DNA of 24,808 bases from Strigomonas culicis (lineage: Eukaryota > Euglenozoa > Kinetoplastea > Trypanosomatida > Trypanosomatidae). This document shows, one piece after another, positions 1-8,587 of this stretch. A program made the position numbers and the translations under genes. The notes below the pieces were generated by a model, which saw only the letters and a list, made by a program, of their open reading frames with translations, ran no database searches and was not told where the DNA came from. Within the stretch, counting starts at the first letter, position 1. Each line of letters begins with the position of its first letter. The DNA is taken from positions 1 to 24,808 of the forward strand of contig AUXH01000271.1 in NCBI GenBank assembly GCA_000482145.1, written 5' to 3'.

Positions 1-51
<51 letters not shown>
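1..51. repeat. (CT)25 microsatellite
   Basis: The window opens with an uninterrupted CT dinucleotide array of about 50 bases, ending in a short T run. It lies downstream of the IFT54 stop codon, so on the transcribed strand it reads (AG)n. The array may continue beyond the window edge. Confidence 0.97.
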
Positions 52-53
<2 letters not shown>

Positions 54-766
54 GTAGATGAGATGGCGAAAAGGAGATCGTATAAAACCCCAAAAGGTGA
101 AGATAATAGAACAAAAAAAAAAGGAGAGGATGTCGAAGCAACAACGTAGAAAGGGGCGAAACGAAGGGATCGAAAACAAAAAGTACACTTGTCAATCAAC
201 TCTTACGTTTCCACACACGTACTCTAGTATTAGCTTGTAGAAACAGTGAAACGAGTGACTGAAAAGTGAGTACAAAACAGAAAGAACTGATATCCACTGC
301 TTTGTGCCGTTACAGAAGAGGGACAAGAGAGAAGAAGAGACAAGCCGGCGGTAAAAGATGTCGATATGCATGTGTATAAACTACATTGCAGCAAATGCTA
401 TGCAAAGGAGAAAAGAAACTGTTCACTGTGCGCATTTGCAGAGCGCAGCTTCATTTCATCTTTGCAATAGATTTGCAGTTCCTTGGTCATATCAGCGTGC
501 AACATCTAGAGAATAATTCAACAAAATGAAAGATTGTATATAGAAAAAAAAAACAGAAGGTACATGATACATGCATATTTACACACCAATATCCAACATA
601 CGAAAGAAACGTATTACATCTTTATACATAAAACTCGGGATCTCTTCAAGGAGGAAAAAAAAAAGAGGACAAAAAAAATAGAGCATTCTCTTTGCAACTG
701 TAAAAGCACAATCGCTCAAAAAAAAAAAATACACAAAGTAGTGATGTTAATAAAAACTCTAATTGG
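52..766. other. Gene-free stretch downstream of IFT54
   Basis: These 715 bases follow the IFT54 stop codon in the direction of transcription and should hold its 3'UTR and possibly the 5' signals of the next gene to the left. The plus strand is A-rich with several runs of 8-9 A (around 541-549, 657-663 and 719-729), giving U-runs in the transcript. I see no credible coding frame, RNA gene or inverted repeat. Short open frames here are low-complexity Lys/Asn/Arg-rich translations of the A-runs. Confidence 0.6.
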
Positions 767-2332
767 CTATGAACGGTTGGCAACCTCCGGATTCACAATC
801 ATACGCATCATGTTCTGCATGGCCTGGTCGTTCGCTAGTATATTGCGGCGCAGGTTGTTTGTCTTCAGCAGTTGGTCCGTGATCGCGTCTTCCAGATTCT
901 GCAGCTGCGCCTGCACCTCCCGGAGGCTCTCCTGCGTCTGGCGGTGGGCATCCTCGGCGGCCACGGACTGGCTGCGCGCCTCGCTGCGCCACATGTCCAG
1001 CTCGCGCGACATGCTGTCAATGTCGTCGTGGATGGCCTCGAGGAACTTGCCGAGCGGGTTCGAGGCCTTCGTGAGAAGCTGCAGCTGCTCCCGCAGCGCG
1101 GTCAGCTCCGACTCTCCTATGACAATGCCGCCCTCGCGCGCGCCGCCCTTCTTGGAGCTCCGGATGATGATGCCGCCGTTGGAGGGAGGCGCTGCGGCTG
1201 CCGCGCTGGCTGCGGCATCCTCCTGTGCCTTAATGGCCGCGTCCTGCCGCTTCTTCGCCTTCAGCGCCTGCTGGCCTAGCGCGCCCTTCATCTCCACGTC
1301 CTCGCCGACCGCGGCGCCCACCGCGGTCGGCTTGGTGTGGTACTGGTCTATCACTTTTTGCCAGTCCCCCTCCTCCTCGCTCGCTTCGGCGTCCTCGCCG
1401 CGCCTCGCCTCGCGGATGACGCCGGACACCGGCGCCGCGTCCACGGCGCTGTGCGCGACGACCACCTGGTGCGTCGGCTTTGTGCGCGGCGGGGCCTTGC
1501 CGGCCGTCGTGGGCTCGATCACAGCGCCGCCAGAGGTGCGGCGATTGCTGTCCTCGGAGTGGCCCTTGGTGCGCTCCTCCTCCTTCTTCTTGCGCTCCTT
1601 CTCCTTGCGCTCCTCGTGGCGGCGGCGGCGCTCCTCGTCGTCCTCCTTCCCACTCTTCTTGTCGCCGTCCTTGCTCTTCTCATTGTCCTTCTCCTCTTGC
1701 TTCTGCTTCTCCTTCTCGCGACGACGCTTTTCCTCTTTCTCCTTCTTGCGGCGCTCCTCGTCCTTGTCTTGGTCCTTGTCCTCCTTCTTCTCTTCCTTTT
1801 CCTTCTTCTCCTTCTTCTCTTCCTTTTCCTTTTTCTCTTCCTTCTTCTCCTCCTTCTTTTCCTCCTTCTTCTCCTCCTTCTCCTTCTTTTCCTTCTTCTC
1901 CTCTTTTTCAGGGTCCTTCTTTTTGGACCCCTTTGAAGATTCCGCCTTAGCCTTGGTCACAGCAGCCTTCTTCTTATCAGCAGGCAAGGCGGCACACGAC
2001 GCCAGGAGCTGCAGCAGCACGTTTGTCTGCTCGGGTTCTTGACCCGCGACAATCTTCTGCGCGCTCGCCTCCACCTTCTTCCCGGTGGCCGCCTCGACGG
2101 CTGCGATGAGGAGATTCAGGAACTCTATTTTGCTCTCCTTTTCCGTTACCTTGGCACTATCCAGCATGTCCGCCGCGTACAGTTCTTCCGGAAACCCATT
2201 CGTTGAAATGAAGTTGGTCACGATATCATGGAGGAAGCGAAAGGGCGGTCTGCCCAACGTCTTCTCCGTCAGCTTCGGGGCAGAAATAACGGCCCCGAGC
2301 TCCTGTATCGTTTTCTCTACAAATTCAGACAT
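767..2332 (-). CDS. IFT54: IFT54 (TRAF3IP1/MIP-T3 family) intraflagellar transport protein
   Basis: The predicted product is 521 residues and is a subunit of the IFT-B complex, which carries cargo along the flagellar axoneme. The first ~120 residues match the family's calponin-homology-like N-terminal domain; visible landmarks are a PPFRFLHDIV stretch near residue 29 and KIVAGQEPEQTNVLLQLL near residue 93. Residues ~138-256 are an extreme Lys/Glu-rich low-complexity segment. The last ~125 residues form a coiled coil (ELTALREQLQLL through MQNMMRMIVN), which in this family binds IFT20. An in-frame extension upstream would add 12 residues; I chose the ATG at 2332 because the family domain begins directly after it. 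It is the last gene of the unit inside the window. The lysine/glutamate tract gives a strongly pyrimidine-biased plus strand at ~1570-1915. Family assignment is confident from N- and C-terminal similarity plus domain order. Confidence 0.9.
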   Translation of the reverse strand: MSEFVEKTIQELGAVISAPKLTEKTLGRPPFRFLHDIVTNFISTNGFPEELYAADMLDSAKVTEKESKIEFLNLLIAAVEAATGKKVEASAQKIVAGQEPEQTNVLLQLLASCAALPADKKKAAVTKAKAESSKGSKKKDPEKEEKKEKKEKEEKKEEKKEEKKEEKKEKEEKKEKKEKEEKKEDKDQDKDEERRKKEKEEKRRREKEKQKQEEKDNEKSKDGDKKSGKEDDEERRRRHEERKEKERKKKEEERTKGHSEDSNRRTSGGAVIEPTTAGKAPPRTKPTHQVVVAHSAVDAAPVSGVIREARRGEDAEASEEEGDWQKVIDQYHTKPTAVGAAVGEDVEMKGALGQQALKAKKRQDAAIKAQEDAAASAAAAAPPSNGGIIIRSSKKGGAREGGIVIGESELTALREQLQLLTKASNPLGKFLEAIHDDIDSMSRELDMWRSEARSQSVAAEDAHRQTQESLREVQAQLQNLEDAITDQLLKTNNLRRNILANDQAMQNMMRMIVNPEVANRS

Positions 2333-2739
2333 GATGCCTTGTTTGACTTCTTTTATGTATATTTTCAATGTCGCACAGACAAGGTTAGTAAGAGAGAAAT
2401 ATATATATATATAAAGCTAAAGGAGAGTTTAAAAAAAAAAAAGTGAGAAAACAAAAAAGAACAAGAGACCGAGAGCGAAGTGATACTATACGAAACAGTA
2501 GCAACAAGAAAAAAAAACAGCTCTGCTTATGCAGTGGCAACAAATGGTGAAACCAGATGGGAAGGCACATGCAGCTTCTTCATCGTTCAGAAATAAACAA
2601 GAAGAATAACTGTACGAAATAGAAGCAAATCTAGAAAATGTGTGAATGTAGTCTATCCATGTATGCGTGTCCAATGAGGCGGGCACTTGCCTCTCGCTCG
2701 CCCTCTCCTTTTTTACGCATGTCAAGCAGAAAAACACTG
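2333..2739. other. Spacer between Cys-cluster gene and IFT54
   Basis: This spacer carries the 3' end of the upstream small gene and the 5' signals of IFT54. A purine-rich plus-strand block at ~2413-2518, including A12 near 2431, is a pyrimidine tract on the transcribed strand and is a reasonable trans-splicing signal for IFT54. A short (AT)n run lies at ~2399-2413. I see no RNA gene or other coding region. Confidence 0.5.
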
Positions 2740-3114
2740 CTACGCAGTACGGCTCGTCTCATCGTCTACGGTGGGTGCGTATAGCTCTGTCTCTGAGGCA
2801 CCCAGGGCCCGCATGATGCGCGTCCATCCGTCGTCGCCCAGTCGGTGGAGAAGGACGTCCTCGAGGAAGAGCTTCTTCGCATGCAGCAGCAACGCGTGGT
2901 AGGCGCTGACGGTGTCGCGCGAGGCGTCGCATCGCTTTCTGCAGCTCGCGCACGCCGGCGTCTTTATTTCTGCCATCTTCTCTTTCTTCTTCGCATCCAC
3001 AGCGATCCTCGTCGCGACCAGCTTGGAGCTACCAGGGCCAGCCTTGTTGAGGAGTGCTAAGGGTCTTCGACCGCCCGCCGATCGTGCACTCGTACTGGAC
3101 TTGGATGATTGCAT
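2740..3114 (-). CDS. Small protein with a Cys cluster, function unknown
   Basis: This 124-residue product starts at the ATG at 3114. I do not recognise a family. The first ~50 residues are basic and Ser/Ala/Lys-rich and probably disordered. A cluster of Cys55, Cys58 and Cys62 (spacing C-x2-C-x3-C) follows, then an amphipathic helical region at ~66-110 (SAYHALLLHAKKLFLEDVLL) and a short acidic tail. Three cysteines are too few for a standard zinc finger alone, though His73 or His78 could complete a site. It lies between the pseudoperoxidase and IFT54 genes, with ordinary spacer lengths and a GC-rich body, supporting a real gene. Two other frames overlap it but lack its coherent helical pattern. 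A second in-frame Met at residue 47 could serve as an alternative start just before the Cys cluster. Confidence 0.6.
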   Translation of the reverse strand: MQSSKSSTSARSAGGRRPLALLNKAGPGSSKLVATRIAVDAKKKEKMAEIKTPACASCRKRCDASRDTVSAYHALLLHAKKLFLEDVLLHRLGDDGWTRIMRALGASETELYAPTVDDETSRTA

Positions 3115-3498
3115 GTCGTTCGGCTCGCAGGATATGAAAAGGGGCGATTTAGGAATCTAAAGAAGCACGCATAAAGAGAAGATTGAGAGAAGAAACAAGA
3201 GCAAATGTGATAAATATAAAAAGAGTGTGTGTGTGAGAGAGAGAGAAGAAACTGTACAGGATATCAGTTTGTTGTATCTCATGCATGTCGCAGAGCGCTC
3301 TTTCCTCTTCTCCTCTACTTCTATTGTGACACAACGCATCGGTTGGTTAAAAGGACGAAATGTGCTGGTAAGTGAAGTATGTACTAAGTTAATGATTACG
3401 AACAGTCATCGTAGGAACAAAGAAATATGTGATTAGAAAGAGACCAGCAACCGTAAAGGCAGGGCTCGAGAAGGCGAACCGCTCTGCCCAGCTTCGCC
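3115..3498. other. Spacer between pseudoperoxidase and Cys-cluster genes
   Basis: The plus strand at ~3156-3255 is purine-rich, so the transcript reads as a pyrimidine tract upstream of the small Cys-cluster gene. It includes a compound microsatellite, (GT)n at ~3224-3234 followed by (GA)n to ~3248. No RNA gene or additional protein is apparent. Confidence 0.5.
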
Positions 3499-4677
3499 CT
3501 ACGTTTCGTCCGGCTCCGAGTACACGCGCAAGCGCTTAAAGTGGCTATCAATGAGTTTGGTGAACCCCGACTCGAAGGCTCTCTGCCACTCCCCCTCGTC
3601 ACTCGCGAAGCGGACAACAATACTGCGCCATGCCTTATTTTTGAGCAGAATATCGAGCTCTCCCCTGTTAAACACACACTCCCGTTTCTTTCGCGTGCCG
3701 CCCACCGCCACCTTGGTGTGCACGAGCGTGGTCGGCAGCGTCTTGATATGCTTGTTGTCCTCTGTCGGCAGCACCTCCAGCGGCTTAAAGCTCTTCTCAT
3801 GATCCAGAATGAACTTATAGTACTCATTCGAGAGCGTGTAGCGCTTCCCGGTGTGTGTGGCGCCGTCGACGCCGCTCACGGTCTCGTGGAACTCGCCGAC
3901 GCTGTGGCACGCGAGCAGCGCCACGCACTCCTCGTCCGTCAGGTCACCCAGCGCCTTCAGGATGGTGGGGATCGAGAAGGTCTTTACGGCCGCATTCTTG
4001 GGAACGTTGCGTGGCGGCGCCGCGTCCGTGTCGTTGCGGCCCCACTGCCATTGGTCGAGGATGCCTTTGTAAGGCCCCTTGAGGTACTTGATGCCGGCGA
4101 TGGCAGCCAGCGAGCTAATGTCCTCCATACTGCCGTTGAATCGATTCATCAAGAAGTTCATGACACCCGCGACGTCGGTCAGTCCCTCCACCACAGCACA
4201 CGACTCATCGATCGTGTCGGCCGCAAATCCGGCACGGCGGGCTGCTAGCACAAACACCACGCGAATGCATGTCGCGGCCAAGTCGGGGCGGAACTCGAAC
4301 TCCTTTGACGCGGCCTCAATCACGTCCATCTTGGAGAACTTGGGCTTCAGCTTTGTCTCGTCAACCTCCACAAACTGCCCTGCGAGGATGCCGGCAGCGA
4401 GGCAGCCCGCGCACATGAGCAGCAGCCATTTATGGCTCATGTGCTCCCACGACTTGAAGGGGTTCGCCTCCTGACCGGGCGCACGCCCGGCGCCTACGTT
4501 CGGAGGGGCTGTGAAGTGGGAGTCCTTCCTGTGGGGTGAGGTGGGGCGCTCGGTGGAGGTTGAGGCAAGCCGCCTGGACAGCAAGAGTGCATGAGGGAGT
4601 GGTGGCCAGCGGCGCACGTAGGAGAAGCTCCAACGCCAAAGGGAAGGCGTCAGCAAGACGTCACCTCTTCGCAGCAT
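3499..4677 (-). CDS. Class I heme peroxidase homologue (pseudoperoxidase), mitochondrial, membrane-anchored
   Basis: This 392-residue product has an Arg-rich, Leu/Trp-rich N terminus (~1-40) typical of mitochondrial targeting, then one hydrophobic segment at ~84-100 (WLLLMCAGCLAAGILAG), then a class I plant-type peroxidase fold. The proximal heme-ligand region aligns without gaps to ascorbate peroxidase: ACHSVGEFHETVSGVDG at ~256-272, with His258 in the ligand position, and LSNEYYKFIL at ~282-291 in place of the usual FDNSYF motif. The distal side is broken: where the family has Arg, Trp and His in LRLAWHSAG, this protein has Val143, Ala146 and Arg147 (FVLAARRAG). The Trp that follows the proximal His by 16 residues is Thr274. 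Heme binding is therefore plausible but classical peroxidase turnover is not. From memory, a pseudoperoxidase of this class has been described in Leishmania major; orthology is an inference. The same presequence-plus-membrane-segment layout is known for trypanosomatid ascorbate peroxidases. Confidence 0.82.
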   Translation of the reverse strand: MLRRGDVLLTPSLWRWSFSYVRRWPPLPHALLLSRRLASTSTERPTSPHRKDSHFTAPPNVGAGRAPGQEANPFKSWEHMSHKWLLLMCAGCLAAGILAGQFVEVDETKLKPKFSKMDVIEAASKEFEFRPDLAATCIRVVFVLAARRAGFAADTIDESCAVVEGLTDVAGVMNFLMNRFNGSMEDISSLAAIAGIKYLKGPYKGILDQWQWGRNDTDAAPPRNVPKNAAVKTFSIPTILKALGDLTDEECVALLACHSVGEFHETVSGVDGATHTGKRYTLSNEYYKFILDHEKSFKPLEVLPTEDNKHIKTLPTTLVHTKVAVGGTRKKRECVFNRGELDILLKNKAWRSIVVRFASDEGEWQRAFESGFTKLIDSHFKRLRVYSEPDET

Positions 4678-4967
4678 TACCAGTTTTCTTTTTTCCTTGC
4701 TTTGCTTTTCTGTATTGTAGCGGCTTTGTCAATCAAAAAGCACGGCATAATAAAGGGAAGGAAGAGAGAATACGTATGTATGCGAATACACCTATCCATA
4801 CATGCACATACTCACAAAAAAAAAGGTGTTTCAGGAACGAGGGATACAGTCATATAACGAGAAAACACGTTTTTTTATATCAGCAACAGGGAGAAAAAAA
4901 AAAAGAGAACGTGTAACAGTACGATTAAACCGAAGCACCAAAGAAGAACGGGTGACAACACGCGGCT

Positions 4968-7670
4968 CTACTTGTGGCGCGCCACAGCATCTAAAAAGTC
5001 ATCGCAGACGTCCAGAATAGCATTCAGCTGCTCATCGTTCTCCCCTTTGGAAGAAACTTCCATGAGGTCCTCCACCTCGAAAGAGAAGGCTCGAATGGAG
5101 GCAAGACAGTACTTGCGCACGCTGTCCTCGTGGCCGCAGGAGATAAGGAGATCGACAACAGAACCCCACACGTCGAGCACATCCTCAGTGGCATTGCTTA
5201 GCACCTCCAGGATATTCTCCATGATGACGGGCATATCCGCTATTTTGCTCTCCAACGCTGCATTCTCACACTCTAGCTGGACCCGGATGAGCACAGAGAG
5301 AAAGCTATGCGCTGTCTTCAGTGCGTTGTCCATTTGGCGGAGAATCGGTATGGAGACGCGCTCGACGTCGGTCAGACGGTCCAGTTCGTCCGCGACCTTG
5401 CTGGCGGCGGCGTTGATGCGGTCCACCACCGCGAACAAAACAGACTCGAACTGCCGCACGCCAGGGAACTTGCCGTAGGCGTCGATGCACTGCACGCATG
5501 TCCAGAAAAAGGGTACGTACTTCGACTCGGCGGTGAGGCAATGCAGGAACAGCAGCAGCGGCTTGAACCCTAGCCAGTTGAACATACCGGGCAGCTTGTG
5601 CTCCACGCATCGGCTCTGGTACGCCGTCATGGTGGCGATGACCTCCTTCGGGTGCTCGATCCCAAGGCGCTGGATGGTGAGCTGCGTCAGCACCGCATCC
5701 TGCGCAGCGGGGATGTTGCGCAGGAAGCGCTCCATGAAGCGCCGCGCCGTCCTCGAGCTGTCCCCGCCCGTGACGTGGGGCTCCTGCACCGTGCAGAGGA
5801 TACGCCGCGTCAGCGTCGCCGAGATGGCAGCCGCACGCACCTTGCTGAGCTGACTCAGCAAAAAACGAACAAATTTTTCACCCTCTTCAAAGTTCCTCTT
5901 CAGCAAGAGGGCGACAATGCCGCAGACGATGTCGGCGTCTATCAACTCAAAGCTCTCCGGGTGTGCCGACAGCAACTCCAACGCCTTTTCAACGCCCACA
6001 GAGATTTTATCCGTGTCCTGCGTCTCCAGCACCCGAGAGAGCAGCACGTTGAGGCGCAACGCTTCCAGCTTCTGCATGTCAGCCGGCTGCGGCTTCGAGA
6101 GTGCCCGGATGTGGTCCAGTGGGACCGTGGTGCACAGCTTGTCCGTGGCGCGCGACAGCTGAAGGTCGAAGGCCCGGCGGATGTCGTCCAGCGTCATGTT
6201 AGACGCGACGCCGTCCTCCGCTACTTTGCTCTCGATGAGGGCGGCGTAGTCCACCAGTGGGATGTGGTTCACGTCAATAAGGCCGACCAGGAGCAGCGCC
6301 GTGTCGGTATCCTTGAGGGCAAACCGGTTCATGGCGCACTCCGACAAGAGCGAAAAGGCCTCCTTGAGCCGCCGGGTGTAGAGGAAGCCACACGCCATGG
6401 CTTCCTTTTCCCTCATCTCTGCCGTGCTCAGCCCTTCCTCCGGGTCAGCCAGAGCGGCCGCCCTGTCGTCCGAGAGCCCCGCCTCACTGCCCACGGTCGG
6501 TCCCAGCAGCATCATGGCCTCCGTGCGCAGACCGGTCAGGGTGAGCTCGCCTCCTATGCACAAGCCGAGCGCGCGCTGCTCCGTATACGTCTCTGTCGTG
6601 ACGAGGTCGGCGACGCTGTGCGCGTACTGCGCCCGTCCGACGCAGTACGTGGGCGGGGAGCGGATGTTCCACAGCGCGACGGACCCGTCGCTGCCGCCCG
6701 TCAGGAGCATATCCGCGTTGAGCCGCATCCACTGCAAGCACGCAATGTCGCCCTGCAGCGACGGGACGGTCAGCACGGGGAAGGTCGTGTACCGGACATC
6801 GTACAGCGCAACGCTGCCGTCCATCTGCGCCACAGCGGTCACAAACGGAAGCAGCGGGTTGAACTCAGCGGCCGTGGCCGCATAGCCCTTCTGCGTCGCG
6901 AAGGAGAGCCCGTTCCGCGGGTTTTTGCTCTTCGTGTCAACGAGCATCACACATCCGTCATAGGAGCCGGTCAGAACCACCGAGTCACTCTTGGGCGCCC
7001 ACCGTGCGAACATGAGCGGCGCCGTCTCATCCCCCTCCTCGTGCGGCGCCCACTCGCGCACGGGGGTGCCGCCGCCCTCCAGGTCCCACACGAACGCCTG
7101 GCTGCCCCGCACGCCCAGAATGCTTCCCTTGTGCACGTCCCGGTTCGCGCGCACGCTCCGCACGAGCGTGCTGGCCGCGTGCGCGCTGTGCGGCACGAGC
7201 ATCTCCCCCACGGGCAGCTCCCGCCGGTCGCAGAGCAGCGCGCCGCAGGGCTCGAGCACGCCGCTGCTGAGGTGCGCCGCGCCCACCGGCGCGTCCACCA
7301 CCAGGATGCGGCTGCGGTTTGCCCCGAGGAGGAGCAGGTCATCGCACCACTCCACGCTCGACACCTTCGCGCCCGCCGGCACGTCCAGCCACCGCATGCG
7401 CGTGGCCGCGTTCAGCGTCGGCTCCTCGTCCTCCATCGGCATCAGCGCGACCGAGCTCACGCCGGTCAGAGGACTTAAAAGGACTGCCAACGCCTCTTCC
7501 GTGGGATGCAGGGACAGGCAGGCGGAGGAAAAGATGTTGCCTGGCGCCGCCAACGGCCCGCTGTTAGCAATCAGGTCGGGGTGATTCCGCAAAAGACCCC
7601 GAAGCTGATCTGGGCGCCGCCAGTAGGCGGAGGACGTGTACTCCTGGTAGCTAATAATGCTCCGATTCAT
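4968..7670 (-). CDS. WD40-repeat protein with long helical C-terminal domain, function unknown
   Basis: This 900-residue product has a beta-propeller in roughly the first 390 residues. Recognisable WD blades are QAFVWDLEG (~191-199), VVLTGSYDGCVMLVD (~231-245), FVTAVAQMDGSVALYDVR (~276-293) and LLTGGSDGSVALWNIR (~322-337). From ~410 to the end it is almost entirely predicted amphipathic helix, resembling an alpha-solenoid (for example LLSECAMNRFALKDTDTALL and GEKFVRFLLSQLSKV). Propeller-plus-solenoid is the architecture of coat, nuclear-pore, IFT and related scaffold proteins. I cannot assign it to a named member: there is no RING, no proline-rich linker and no obvious membrane segment. I placed the start at the ATG at 7670, downstream of a pyrimidine tract and AG acceptors, because the longer open frame would run into that tract. 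The long open frame on the opposite strand here is a shadow of GC-rich third positions. Confidence 0.85.
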   Translation of the reverse strand: MNRSIISYQEYTSSAYWRRPDQLRGLLRNHPDLIANSGPLAAPGNIFSSACLSLHPTEEALAVLLSPLTGVSSVALMPMEDEEPTLNAATRMRWLDVPAGAKVSSVEWCDDLLLLGANRSRILVVDAPVGAAHLSSGVLEPCGALLCDRRELPVGEMLVPHSAHAASTLVRSVRANRDVHKGSILGVRGSQAFVWDLEGGGTPVREWAPHEEGDETAPLMFARWAPKSDSVVLTGSYDGCVMLVDTKSKNPRNGLSFATQKGYAATAAEFNPLLPFVTAVAQMDGSVALYDVRYTTFPVLTVPSLQGDIACLQWMRLNADMLLTGGSDGSVALWNIRSPPTYCVGRAQYAHSVADLVTTETYTEQRALGLCIGGELTLTGLRTEAMMLLGPTVGSEAGLSDDRAAALADPEEGLSTAEMREKEAMACGFLYTRRLKEAFSLLSECAMNRFALKDTDTALLLVGLIDVNHIPLVDYAALIESKVAEDGVASNMTLDDIRRAFDLQLSRATDKLCTTVPLDHIRALSKPQPADMQKLEALRLNVLLSRVLETQDTDKISVGVEKALELLSAHPESFELIDADIVCGIVALLLKRNFEEGEKFVRFLLSQLSKVRAAAISATLTRRILCTVQEPHVTGGDSSRTARRFMERFLRNIPAAQDAVLTQLTIQRLGIEHPKEVIATMTAYQSRCVEHKLPGMFNWLGFKPLLLFLHCLTAESKYVPFFWTCVQCIDAYGKFPGVRQFESVLFAVVDRINAAASKVADELDRLTDVERVSIPILRQMDNALKTAHSFLSVLIRVQLECENAALESKIADMPVIMENILEVLSNATEDVLDVWGSVVDLLISCGHEDSVRKYCLASIRAFSFEVEDLMEVSSKGENDEQLNAILDVCDDFLDAVARHK

Positions 7671-7709
7671 TGACCAGCAACTAAAAAAAAACTCGTTGAA
7701 AACTAAATA

Positions 7710-7770
7710 CTTAAGCAAAGGGTCATTTGAAAAGATGAGGGTAAGGGAGGGGAAGAAGGAGAGAGATAGT
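7710..7770 (-). promoter_or_regulatory. Probable trans-splicing signal for the WD40 gene
   Basis: On the transcribed strand, 7770-7731 is a long C/T tract broken by only a few purines. The first AG after it is at 7711-7710, giving a ~39-nt leader before the ATG at 7670. A second candidate AG follows a T9 run at 7682-7681 and would leave only 10 nt. Either site excludes the longer upstream start and so supports Met at 7670. Confidence 0.5.
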
Positions 7771-8084
7771 AGTTCACATGACACGATAAATACCCTCCAG
7801 AGTTTATATTTTCCTTTTCAGTCATCAGTAGATGAGACAAAAGGGAAATGCATACATACAATACATACTGTTTTTGGTTTGCCTTTATTAATGAGAAAAG
7901 GGAGTATTTCAAAACAAAAAAGAGAGAAAAAAACGTACACAACAATCATATTTCAATAGGAAATGAAATTTAAAAAAAAAATGAATAAAAAACTCAACCG
8001 TTTACTTTTATCTATTCCAGTGGGGTGGTTTACGAATAGACTTTTTCATTTAATTACCCTCAGGCAATTTTGCAGAAACACAAA

Positions 8085-8107
8085 GGCGGGTTTGTCCCCA
8101 AGTTTCC
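8085..8107 (-). repeat. 23-bp spacer element, copy 1 (A subtype)
   Basis: In transcribed sense this copy reads GGAAACT followed by the core TGGGGACAAACCCGCC, then a U-rich stretch. It carries A at the single variable core position, as does copy 3. GGG and CCC could pair across a five-base loop. Confidence 0.85.
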
Positions 8108-8196
8108 TTTGTAGCTCCACCGTAGAAGCCTCCATTTGGTGTTTACAAACAGAAAGAGAAAAAAAAAAAGAAGTGCCTTACAAGAACAAAACAAAG

Positions 8197-8219
8197 GGCG
8201 GGTTGGTCCCCAAATTTCA
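8197..8219 (-). repeat. 23-bp spacer element, copy 2 (C subtype)
   Basis: In transcribed sense this copy has the core TGGGGACCAACCCGCC preceded by TGAAATT. It starts 112 bp from copy 1, and a U-rich stretch follows the core in the transcript. The 5' part has one substitution (T for G) relative to copies 1 and 3-5. Confidence 0.85.
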
Positions 8220-8298
8220 CTAAATCGATTTGGTGTGCATTCTTTTAAAGTTACACTTTAGTGTTATGGTTATACTTTCAACGTGTATTATTTTTCTT

Positions 8299-8316
8299 TA
8301 TATATATATATATATA
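8299..8316. repeat. (TA)9 microsatellite
   Basis: An uninterrupted TA array lies between copies 2 and 3 of the 23-bp element, inside the MFS downstream spacer. Confidence 0.95.
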
Positions 8317-8443
8317 CTTGTTTAATTCTATTATCGTTTAAACAGAATGAAAAAAAAAAATGAATAAAAAAGTAAAAAAATCCACTTCGAGAAAGGGAAA
8401 AGAACTATATATGATCTCTACGACGTACTAGTGAAAACAAAAA

Positions 8444-8466
8444 GGCGGGTTTGTCCCCATATTTCC
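8444..8466 (-). repeat. 23-bp spacer element, copy 3 (A subtype)
   Basis: In transcribed sense this copy reads GGAAATA followed by TGGGGACAAACCCGCC, then TTTTTGTTTTC. It starts 359 bp from copy 1, the other A-subtype copy. Confidence 0.85.
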
Positions 8467-8564
8467 TTTCTACATCAGAACAGGTACTATGTTTACCGTA
8501 TCCCCAAGACCACGACCGTATGGACGCGTACAAGAAACAAGCTGTCTTACGAGTATAATCAGTG

Positions 8565-8587
8565 GGCGGGTTGGTCCCCAAGTTTCC
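8565..8587 (-). repeat. 23-bp spacer element, copy 4 (C subtype)
   Basis: In transcribed sense this copy reads GGAAACT followed by TGGGGACCAACCCGCC. It starts 121 bp from copy 3 and 368 bp from copy 2. On the plus strand it shares a further CTCAGTAYAYTYGAAA extension with copy 5, making these two the closest pair. Confidence 0.85.

Noticed and set aside
534..2042. 502-codon plus-strand open frame over IFT54
   Set aside because: It is the antisense of the IFT54 Lys/Glu tract and translates to Ser/Phe repeats with no domain; the minus-strand frame has clear IFT54 similarity.
5598..7478. 626-codon plus-strand open frame over the WD40 gene
   Set aside because: It is rich in Arg, His and Gln without repeats or domains, as expected when a GC-rich gene is read antisense; the WD blades are on the minus strand.
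4968..7670. Sec31 as the identity of the WD40/helical protein
   Set aside because: The propeller-then-helix order fits, but I see no proline-rich region, and length and motifs are not specific enough to name it.
7671..7784. 38-residue N-terminal extension of the WD40 protein
   Set aside because: It would be translated from the pyrimidine tract and across AG acceptors, so it should be removed by trans-splicing.
8085..8107. tRNA T-arm (box B) or minicircle universal-sequence match in the 23-bp elements
   Set aside because: GGGTTTGTCCC recalls a T-arm but has a five-base loop and no box A or cloverleaf nearby. C-subtype copies share only GGGTTGGT with the minicircle UMS 12-mer, too short to mean anything.
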